Source: Deltaproteobacteria bacterium (GTDB lineage: Bacteria; Desulfobacterota; SM23-61). Taken from it: a stretch of 5,116 nucleotides of DNA. The DNA lies in NCBI GenBank assembly GCA_016234425.1, contig JACRCA010000068.1:1-5116 (forward strand). Reading direction: 5' to 3'. Positions 1-5,060 of this stretch are shown here, piece by piece (positions within the stretch are counted from its first letter, which is position 1; each line of letters begins with the position of its first letter). The notes beneath the pieces are model-generated. The model had not been told where the DNA came from. It did not search any database and was given only the letters and a program-made list of their open reading frames with translations. The position numbers were made by a program, and so were the translations under genes.

Positions 1-56
1 CTGTCAATCATTTTTTTGCCCCCCGGAAAGGTTCCAAAGTTACGATGTTCCAAGGG

Positions 57-749
57 TTAATTTCGGAACCACTCTAAGGCATGGATGTAATAACTGAGGG
101 TTAGTTTTTTATCCAGGACTGGATCATAAAGTTCCCCCTCAAAGCGATCTGCAAAGATGATTCCTTCGGTCTTCAGGGGAGGAGTTCCGGAATATATGGG
201 AATCCCTTCGAGGGATCCCCGCACTTTCTGCTGGACTAAACGAACCAACTCTTCCGGAGGAAGAATGGTGGCCAGGGTTGATTCCTGATAAAGCCCTTTT
301 TTCCCTTCTTTTGTGGCCCAGCTGCGGATTTCGATCCTGTCCCAGTGATCTTTGATTTCTTCGTAGTTCCACAGGCTCCGGGAGAGGATAGTGGGACAAA
401 CCTGCTTGGATTTTAAAATATCGAGCCTTTCTAACTCTCGGTCTGTATGGTCGCTTCCCAGACCGACCAGCAGGCCTTGCGGCCGAACCAGCAGGACGTA
501 TTCAATCTCCCCTGATGTTTCGTGGCCTTGCACATACATAAGCTCATCCAACGCAATTCCTCGAGGAGGTTTGGGATAGAACGTGGGCACAGAAGGTGGA
601 GGTTTGACCCCTTCCTTTTTCAATTCTGCAATATGCCTCTTGACAGCTTCCTGATCCCGGCCCGTATATCCACATAAGATGGCCCCTTTTATTTCTAAGG
701 AGACCTCCTTCTTGCCCGTTTTCTCTTCCAACATAAATAATTGCTTCAT
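57..749 (-). CDS. DUF2848 family protein with FAH-like motif pattern
   Basis: Complete 230-residue protein, the usual length for DUF2848, a family without an established reaction. Hallmarks I recognise are GYTGRD at residues 27-32, a proline-rich PPPSVPTFY segment at 50-58, SGEIE at 79-83, GLGSDHTDRELER at 97-109, SKQVCP at 114-119, SGTPP at 187-191 and a closing beta-rich stretch with ELYDPVLDKK. The order E-x-E (81, 83), Asp100, Lys113/115 and GTP (188-190) resembles the metal ligands, lysine and GTP loop of fumarylacetoacetate hydrolases, so a metal-dependent hydrolase, lyase or decarboxylase acting on a keto or dicarboxylic acid is plausible. That activity is inferred. There is no signal peptide or membrane segment, so it is likely cytoplasmic. 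It lies 357 bases downstream of the acyl-CoA synthetase on the same strand, with repeat debris between them, so co-transcription is uncertain. The start is the less certain part: GGAG sits only 2 bases from the ATG and AGGA 11 bases away. Met6 is an alternative but has no ribosome site. Confidence 0.88.
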   Translation of the reverse strand: MKQLFMLEEKTGKKEVSLEIKGAILCGYTGRDQEAVKRHIAELKKEGVKPPPSVPTFYPKPPRGIALDELMYVQGHETSGEIEYVLLVRPQGLLVGLGSDHTDRELERLDILKSKQVCPTILSRSLWNYEEIKDHWDRIEIRSWATKEGKKGLYQESTLATILPPEELVRLVQQKVRGSLEGIPIYSGTPPLKTEGIIFADRFEGELYDPVLDKKLTLSYYIHALEWFRN

Positions 750-751
750 AT

Positions 752-764
752 CTCCACAAATCCT
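752..764 (-). promoter_or_regulatory. Weak or ambiguous ribosome binding site of the DUF2848 gene
   Basis: On the minus strand, AGGA (761-764) lies 11 bases and GGAG (752-755) only 2 bases before the ATG at 747-749. Neither spacing is ideal. This contrasts with the strong sites of the other two genes and suggests weaker translation or a slightly different true start. Confidence 0.4.
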
Positions 765-773
765 TTTACCAGA

Positions 774-792
774 ACTTAGTTTCCCTCTAAGT
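774..792. repeat. Small perfect inverted repeat, 6-bp stem
   Basis: ACTTAG (774-779) and CTAAGT (787-792) pair perfectly around a 7-base loop. The site lies about 25 bases upstream of the DUF2848 start and abuts the left end of the repeat copy at 795. There is no T-tract on either side, so it is not a classical terminator. It could be an operator, a leader hairpin or a chance match; a 6-bp stem is weak evidence. Confidence 0.3.
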
Positions 793-794
793 CA

Positions 795-811
795 TCATTG
801 CGAGGAGTCCC
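795..811 (+). repeat. Truncated copy of the CATTGCGAGG intergenic repeat
   Basis: TCATTGCGAGGAGTCCC is identical over 17 bases, in the same orientation, to 4789-4805. After this the match decays: the central hairpin is not completed and the closing GGCAATCT is not found nearby. This copy therefore appears truncated, diverged or split by about 260 bases from a right-end-like GGCAATCCTGCT at 1069-1080. Confidence 0.6.
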
Positions 812-1106
812 CCGATGGCCGGATCTGCCACCAGGGCCACGAGAACAGCCTGTTTCCATGTTGGCGTCGGCAGGATTGATCGGCGGGAAGCCAAAAACGG
901 CCAAGAATTACCGATTTCTCACTCACCCACTTCTCTTCCATGGGTCATTTAGCCGGGAAGACCGGTTGGCGGAGTGGGAAAATCTCATTCATCTTGTTAC
1001 CCGCAAAGTTCACCGCTGACCCGGCGTAGCCAACGGAGGGGCCACTGCCTTTTTTTGGCGACCGACGGGCAATCCTGCTGGCGCCATGGAGATGAACCAT
1101 AAATTT

Positions 1107-2735
1107 TTACTTTTTGGCAAGCTTCTCTTTTTCTACTCTGCGCAGTTCCCTCCTCAAGATCTTCCCCGAGGATGTTTTGGGAAGCTCATTCACGAACTCG
1201 ATCTCCCTCGGGTATTTGTACGGAGCAATGGTCGCTTTCACATGATCCTGCAGCTCCTTGGCCAGCTGCGGGGTGGGCTCGTATCCCTCATGGAGGACTA
1301 CCCAGGCTTTCACCTTTTCCCCCATCTCCGGGTCGAAGACCCCAGCTACGCCCGACTCCAGAACAGCTTTATGCTCTTGCAACGCTGTTTCCACGTCAGC
1401 TGGGGATATGCGATAACCATGGCAAGTCATGATATCATCAGACCTCGAGCCATACCAGAAATAGCCATCTTCATCCATGTAGGCCAGATCCTTGGTATCA
1501 TACCAGTTGTTGGGGAAGTAAACTTCCTTGGTTCGCTGCGGGTCCTTGAAGTATTCCTTAAAGAGCCCGGGGTGATCCCTCCTCAAGGCCAGATGCCCCA
1601 GCTCGCCAGGGGAAAGTCGCTCGCCCTTTTCATTCACGATGGCTACTTCAATTCCCGGCAGGGGCTTCCCCATGGAGCCGATCTTCACCTTCAAGTCCGT
1701 CTGGGTGGTGCAGAATTCGTGAGCCTCTGTCTGCCCCATGCTATCCAGAATCTTTACTTGGAAGCGGCGCATCCATTCCCGGCATGTTTCCGCCAGCAGA
1801 GGCTCTCCAGAGCTGAGGTAGTATTTCAGCGAGCTCAGGTCGAATCGCTTTTCCGCATCCTTCACAGCCAGCATCATTCTATAAATAGTTGGGGTCCCGG
1901 CAAATATCGTAATCTTATATCTCTGGATGAATTCATAAGCTCTTTCGGCATGGAAGCGCTCATCCGCATAGATTGCGGTGGAGGCGCCCCACCTGAAAGC
2001 AAAGAGGAAGTTATGTCCCAGGGCATACATCCAGGTGAGAGCAGTGGGGCCGCCGCAAATGTCTCCTCTCTCCAACCCCATGGCAAATTTTCCGATAGGA
2101 TCTCCAGCTCCGATGATAAAACGATGGCAGTGTACCACTCCTTTGGGCGCTCCCGTCGTCCCGGAAGTATAGAGAAAATAAGCTGGCTCATCCCTATAGG
2201 TCTCTATAAATGAGAGGGAGGCGGCCTCCTCTTTCAGGAGATCCGCAAAGGAGACCTGATCTCCTTTCACTTCTCCCACGACAATGGTGTGCCTCAGGGT
2301 TTTGCATCTGGGACGGATGTTCTCGACGGCCTGGACATACTTGGGGGTTGTGATGACAGCGACGGATTCGCTATTGTTGATGATATGCTCCATTTCACCT
2401 TCCCGGAGCATGATATTCGTCGGAATAGGAACCGCGCCGATCTTCTGTCCTCCGAGGAAGGCGATCATGTATTCCGGCTGATTGGGAGTGCGGATGACGT
2501 AACGGTCGCCCTTGGAAATGCCCATCTTATGCAGAGCAATGCCCAGGCGGTCTGAAAGGTCCTTCAACTCTCCATAGGTGATCTTCTGATCTAAATAATA
2601 AATCGCCACATCTTGGGCTCTGCCGTGCTCGACCCAGTAGTCCACGATAAGCCTGGCCATGTTCAACTTTTCGGGAATGTGCAGTTTGAAAAAGCCCTGA
2701 GTATCCATGCGATGATAAGTATCATCCAGTATCAT
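1107..2735 (-). CDS. AMP-forming acyl-CoA synthetase (benzoate / medium-chain ligase-like)
   Basis: Complete 542-residue member of the ANL adenylate-forming superfamily, of normal length. It should activate a carboxylic acid with ATP, through an acyl-adenylate, to an acyl-CoA in the cytoplasm. The core motifs are in order: phosphate loop YTSGTTGAPKG (189-199), DSMGQTE (331-337), the ribose-binding YDTKD with Asp416, the hinge region SRSDDIMTCHGYRISPADVE (430-449), and PKTSSGKILRR (519-529) with the adenylation lysine K525. All catalytic residues appear intact. The large N-terminal domain spans about 1-430 and the mobile C-terminal domain 431-542. Overall it resembles benzoate-CoA ligases and medium-chain (ACSM) synthetases. 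The DSMGQTE motif is nearer the ACSM type than the aromatic-ligase type, so the substrate is left open. The ATG has an excellent AGGAGGG (2745-2751) 9 bases upstream and a promoter just before it. It follows gcdA by 187 bases on the same strand, which suggests a linked catabolic role. Confidence 0.95.
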   Translation of the reverse strand: MILDDTYHRMDTQGFFKLHIPEKLNMARLIVDYWVEHGRAQDVAIYYLDQKITYGELKDLSDRLGIALHKMGISKGDRYVIRTPNQPEYMIAFLGGQKIGAVPIPTNIMLREGEMEHIINNSESVAVITTPKYVQAVENIRPRCKTLRHTIVVGEVKGDQVSFADLLKEEAASLSFIETYRDEPAYFLYTSGTTGAPKGVVHCHRFIIGAGDPIGKFAMGLERGDICGGPTALTWMYALGHNFLFAFRWGASTAIYADERFHAERAYEFIQRYKITIFAGTPTIYRMMLAVKDAEKRFDLSSLKYYLSSGEPLLAETCREWMRRFQVKILDSMGQTEAHEFCTTQTDLKVKIGSMGKPLPGIEVAIVNEKGERLSPGELGHLALRRDHPGLFKEYFKDPQRTKEVYFPNNWYDTKDLAYMDEDGYFWYGSRSDDIMTCHGYRISPADVETALQEHKAVLESGVAGVFDPEMGEKVKAWVVLHEGYEPTPQLAKELQDHVKATIAPYKYPREIEFVNELPKTSSGKILRRELRRVEKEKLAKK

Positions 2736-2744
2736 GGCTTTTTT

Positions 2745-2751
2745 CCCTCCT
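2745..2751 (-). promoter_or_regulatory. Strong Shine-Dalgarno of the acyl-CoA synthetase
   Basis: On the minus strand, AGGAGGG lies 9 bases before the ATG at 2733-2735. This near-perfect anti-16S match fixes the start codon and predicts efficient translation. Confidence 0.85.
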
Positions 2752-2767
2752 AATTTTTGGCTGTAAG

Positions 2768-2794
2768 ATTATAAAATCGTTCCTGAGTTGTCAA
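2768..2794 (-). promoter_or_regulatory. Sigma-70-type promoter of the acyl-CoA synthetase
   Basis: On the minus strand, TTGACA (plus 2789-2794) and TATAAT (plus 2768-2773) are both exact consensus hexamers, separated by 15 bases rather than the usual 17. Transcription would start near 2760 and give a leader of about 25 bases that contains the strong ribosome site. The short spacer usually lowers activity or makes a promoter depend on an activator. The position implies that the synthetase can be transcribed independently of gcdA. Confidence 0.65.
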
Positions 2795-2866
2795 GGCCTG
2801 AAATGGGAACTGTAGGTATGGCGAATGTTTGTTAGATTAGGCCAAGAGGATTTAGGCCTTCGTGTA

Positions 2867-2888
2867 GGTGCCCCCTGCTGGGGGCACC
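2867..2888 (-). other. Perfect 9-bp GC-rich hairpin after gcdA
   Basis: GGTGCCCCC (2867-2875) and GGGGGCACC (2880-2888) pair perfectly around a TGCT loop, about 34 bases after the gcdA stop codon. No run of T follows on either strand, so it does not match an intrinsic terminator. It may protect the 3' end of the gcdA message, attenuate read-through into the synthetase gene, or aid factor-dependent termination. The structure is clear; the function is inferred. Confidence 0.6.
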
Positions 2889-2922
2889 AGGTGGAAACGA
2901 CTGTTTAATGCGGATTTTCTCT

Positions 2923-4656
2923 TTATCCTTTGATCAGTCTCGGGAGCATCATGTGGTTGTGCGGGCAGATGGATCTGGGATTTTGATAAGCCGAGTCGGC
3001 AAAGGCCACCATATATTTTCGGATGTGCGGGAGGAACACCACTTCATCAACAAATCCTGTTTTGGCACAGTAAAGGGGCCTCGATCTCTCATAGTACTCC
3101 TGGGCCAGGATATTCATTTTTTCAATGATTGGCTTCAAGGGACGGCCCCCATCTTTCTCCTTCACCAGCCTTCTGGCAAAAGAGGCCACTGCGGCTGTTT
3201 CCCCATGCATCACATAAATTTCCGTCGCAGGTGTTCCTAAAGTAAAAATGTTATGATTGTTCGCCTGGGGCCCACCCATGATGTAATGGGCAGCGGCCGT
3301 TCCTTTTCTTAAAACCACGCACATCATCGGCACATTTGTCTGCTCGATGGAGTAAATCAGGGATTGCCCCAACGCCAGGAGTTCAGCTTTTTCGGCTATG
3401 TCTCCCACATCGATGCCGGTTGTATCCTGGAACCAGATGATGGGAAGCCGGTCTCTTCCGCATTGGGTAACGAACTCATTCATCTTGATGAGGCCCTGCC
3501 GGTAAAACTTACCGCCGACACCCGGATAGGGAGCATATTGGGGGTATCCCTTCGGTAAGAATCCCTGGCGATTGCCGATGATTCCAACCAGAAAGCCATC
3601 GACCTTGGCCAAGCCGGTATAGACCTCCGGGCCATAGTCGGGCCTGAATTCCATATGCTCGCTGTTATCGGTAAGCCGGGCCAGGACCTCTTCAAAGTTG
3701 TAGGCCATCTTCTGATTGAAGGGGACCAGACGGTTGATTTCCTCAGGAAAGAATTTGGGTTCTTTGGGCTCAGCCACTCTGAAAAAATTGGGATGGTAGG
3801 CTGGGGCATACCTGATATATTCTTTCAGGGCATCCAAAACTCCTTCTTCCGTTTCAAAGACGGCTTTGAAGAAACCAGTGGAGTCATAATGGATCTCTGC
3901 CCGGCCAGGGGGAACGGCTTTGAACTTTCTTGTGGCGTCGATGATGATCTCTGCCCCTTCTTCATCAAAATAGCCTTTGGGACTCATTCCACTCACAATC
4001 CCACCACCCCCGACAGCGATGTTGCAATTTTTATGGGCCAAAAGAATTGTTGGGCTGATCCCCTGGTATCCTCCTCCTGCCGGATTAGTTCCATATATCC
4101 CGGCCAGGACGGGGATGCCCAATTTTTCCAGCTCAGCATGTCTGAAGAAGGTGGTCCCGTTTCCTCTGCGGTTGGCATAGACTTTCTCCTGTTCAGGGAG
4201 TTTCACTCCACTGCAATTCACCAGCCAAACCAGAGGAAGATGGAGGTTCTTGGCCATGTCGGTGACTCGCAAAATATTTTCCGCTTGCCCAGCAATCCAG
4301 GCCCCGGCCATGACTTTATTGTCAAACCCGATCACCACTGCCCATTTGCCGCTGATCTTTCCCAGGCCATCGACCACCCCAGTTGTTCCGGATTCCTCAT
4401 CCATGGGGTCAAAAAGGGTATGTAAGGGGCACCAGGTGCCCGGATCTAAAAGATATTCCAGGCGCTGGTAAACGGTCATCTCTCCCCTTTTATTAATTTC
4501 CTCTGCGGAGATCCCGGCCTTCCTCACCCTTTCCACGGCTTCGGCGATTTTGTTTTCAACCTCCTGAATCTGCTTAACATTTTCCTCCGCGCTTTTAATT
4601 TGTTTTTCAGTTAAAGGTTTACCGAATTCCGTCATCTTCTCAAAGTAGGGTCTCAT
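2923..4656 (-). CDS. gcdA: Glutaconyl-CoA decarboxylase alpha subunit (carboxyltransferase)
   Basis: Complete 577-residue protein, close in length and sequence to GcdA of Acidaminococcus fermentans (587 residues), which I recall well enough to match along the whole length. GcdA moves the carboxyl group of glutaconyl-CoA to biotin on a carrier subunit, giving crotonyl-CoA. The carboxybiotin is then decarboxylated by a membrane subunit that exports sodium ions. Two crotonase-like carboxyltransferase domains are visible, at about 60-300 and 310-560. Signature stretches are NCSGVK (147-152), the CoA-binding glycine-rich GTNPAGGGYQGISPT (189-203), FQDTTGIDVGD (409-419), and KGTAAAHYIMGGPQ (451-464). 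The N-terminal 55 residues are charged and helical-looking. The start has GGGAGGT (4665-4671) 8 bases upstream. No biotin carrier (gcdC) or membrane subunit (gcdB) lies in this window, so partners must be encoded elsewhere. A related substrate, such as another enoyl-CoA dicarboxylate, cannot be excluded. A roles-in-reverse (carboxylating) function is possible in syntrophs. Confidence 0.93.
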   Translation of the reverse strand: MRPYFEKMTEFGKPLTEKQIKSAEENVKQIQEVENKIAEAVERVRKAGISAEEINKRGEMTVYQRLEYLLDPGTWCPLHTLFDPMDEESGTTGVVDGLGKISGKWAVVIGFDNKVMAGAWIAGQAENILRVTDMAKNLHLPLVWLVNCSGVKLPEQEKVYANRRGNGTTFFRHAELEKLGIPVLAGIYGTNPAGGGYQGISPTILLAHKNCNIAVGGGGIVSGMSPKGYFDEEGAEIIIDATRKFKAVPPGRAEIHYDSTGFFKAVFETEEGVLDALKEYIRYAPAYHPNFFRVAEPKEPKFFPEEINRLVPFNQKMAYNFEEVLARLTDNSEHMEFRPDYGPEVYTGLAKVDGFLVGIIGNRQGFLPKGYPQYAPYPGVGGKFYRQGLIKMNEFVTQCGRDRLPIIWFQDTTGIDVGDIAEKAELLALGQSLIYSIEQTNVPMMCVVLRKGTAAAHYIMGGPQANNHNIFTLGTPATEIYVMHGETAAVASFARRLVKEKDGGRPLKPIIEKMNILAQEYYERSRPLYCAKTGFVDEVVFLPHIRKYMVAFADSAYQNPRSICPHNHMMLPRLIKG

Positions 4657-4664
4657 TTATCTTT

Positions 4665-4671
4665 ACCTCCC
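4665..4671 (-). promoter_or_regulatory. Strong Shine-Dalgarno of gcdA
   Basis: On the minus strand, GGGAGGT ends 8 bases before the ATG at 4654-4656. It supports the chosen start over any internal methionine. Confidence 0.85.
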
Positions 4672-4705
4672 TTCCCTTCTCGTTTAAGGTCTAATTTTTT
4701 TCTAA

Positions 4706-4734
4706 AACATATCCAAAAAACTTCCGCAGAGCAA
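4706..4734 (-). promoter_or_regulatory. Weak candidate promoter of gcdA
   Basis: On the minus strand, TTGCTC (plus 4729-4734) and TATGTT (plus 4706-4711) are separated by exactly 17 bases in an AT-rich region, about 50 bases upstream of the start codon. The hexamers match the consensus at only 3 and 4 of 6 positions, so the call rests mainly on spacing and position. Confidence 0.35.
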
Positions 4735-4768
4735 GATATTTTTCTTCCTCTTCACCCCCCAAGAGAGT

Positions 4769-4788
4769 CCTGAAAACTACACTTCAGG
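4769..4788. repeat. Small perfect inverted repeat next to repeat copy 1
   Basis: CCTGAA (4769-4774) and TTCAGG (4783-4788) pair around an 8-base loop and abut the left end of the repeat that begins at 4788. It could be an operator for gcdA, a part of the repeat border, or chance. Confidence 0.3.
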
Positions 4789-4832
4789 TCATTGCGAGGA
4801 GTCCCGCGAAGCGCGGGACGACGCGGCAATCT
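4788..4832 (+). repeat. REP-like structured repeat, copy 1
   Basis: The element opens with GTCATTGCGAGGA and closes with GCGGCAATCT. Inside it is a perfect 8-bp hairpin, GTCCCGCG (4801-4808), loop AAG, CGCGGGAC (4812-4819). An outer stem ATTGC (4791-4795) / GCAAT (4826-4830) encloses it. I recognise the CATTGCGAGG...GCAATCT pattern as a common intergenic repeat type in bacterial genomes, including several anaerobes. It does not encode a product. Confidence 0.75.
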
Positions 4833-4885
4833 CGCATCTTCCCCTGCCCTCCCCCACCAAGAGACTTTGTCGTAATCCCCCCTTT

Positions 4886-4918
4886 GTCATTGCGAGGCGC
4901 CAAGCGCCGTGGCAATCT
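4886..4918 (+). repeat. REP-like structured repeat, copy 2
   Basis: This is a shorter member of the same family, in the same orientation, starting 98 bases after copy 1. It opens with GTCATTGCGAGG and closes with TGGCAATCT. The central hairpin is GGCGC (4896-4900), loop CAA, GCGCC (4904-4908), and the outer stem is ATTGC (4889-4893) / GCAAT (4912-4916). The ends are conserved while the inner stem sequence differs and still pairs. Confidence 0.75.
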
Positions 4919-4946
4919 TGCTCTCGCTGCCCTGCGCCAAAAAAGC

Positions 4947-4975
4947 TTGACTTGGGTTTTCCGATTGAATATATA
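4947..4975 (+). promoter_or_regulatory. Rightward sigma-70-type promoter candidate
   Basis: TTGACT (4947-4952) and TATATA (4970-4975) are separated by 17 bases and match the consensus at 5 of 6 and 4 of 6 positions. Transcription would begin near 4982 and run rightward out of the window, away from gcdA. Confidence 0.5.
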
Positions 4976-5031
4976 ACCTGAAAAAAGCACGAAAGTAATG
5001 TTTTCTTTAATGACGAAACTTCGAGATACCC

Positions 5032-5060
5032 TTTAAATACTGATGGAAACGGCGTATAAT
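5032..5060 (+). promoter_or_regulatory. Second rightward promoter candidate with perfect -10
   Basis: TATAAT (5055-5060) is an exact -10 hexamer, with TTTAAA (5032-5037, 4 of 6) exactly 17 bases upstream. Transcription would start near 5067, just ahead of an AAAAGGT ribosome-site-like sequence and a GTG codon. The region is AT-rich, so a chance match is possible. Confidence 0.4.

Larger units (their letters stand above)
750..1106. other. Long intergenic gap without a convincing gene, containing repeat debris
   Basis: This 357-base stretch separates the synthetase from the DUF2848 gene. Short open frames on both strands (for example 73 codons at 798-1019 on the plus strand) resemble no family I know and lack ribosome sites. 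The frame on the minus strand that ends in the repeat is broken by several stop codons. The stretch begins with a small inverted repeat (774-792) and the left end of an intergenic repeat (795-811). Near its other end is GGCAATCCTGCT (1069-1080), which resembles the right end of the same repeat type. No T-tract terminator for the synthetase and no clear promoter for the DUF2848 gene could be seen. The likeliest reading is a decayed repeat or small insertion. Confidence 0.55.

Noticed and set aside
798..1019. A 73-codon plus-strand frame in the gap.
   Set aside because: It starts inside the repeat end, lacks a ribosome site, and resembles no known protein. After one stop the frame continues, so a decayed coding element is possible but unsupported.
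1051..1084. T-run followed by a GGCG...CGCC pairing, considered as a terminator for the synthetase.
   Set aside because: The T-run precedes the pairing on the plus strand, so on the minus strand it becomes an A-run after a weak stem. It does not fit an intrinsic terminator for the minus-strand gene.
1086..2213. A 375-codon plus-strand open frame.
   Set aside because: It lies antisense to the acyl-CoA synthetase, whose motifs are intact. Its translation matches no family I know, and it has no ribosome site.
2839..2860. Repeated AGGCC motifs after the synthetase promoter region, considered as a regulator site.
   Set aside because: The pairing is only 5 bases with a long loop, and GGCC is too short a motif to support a call.
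3655..4425. A 256-codon plus-strand open frame.
   Set aside because: It is the mirror of the well-conserved gcdA coding region; the length is a by-product of codon bias on the real strand.
4788..4918. The two repeat copies, considered as a CRISPR array.
   Set aside because: There are only two copies of unequal length, each an internally paired hairpin unit, with no regular repeat-spacer pattern.
4784..4990. A 68-codon minus-strand open frame.
   Set aside because: Its sequence runs through both repeat copies, ending in the repeat-derived peptide GLLAMT, and it has no ribosome site. It is a typical spurious frame from this repeat type.
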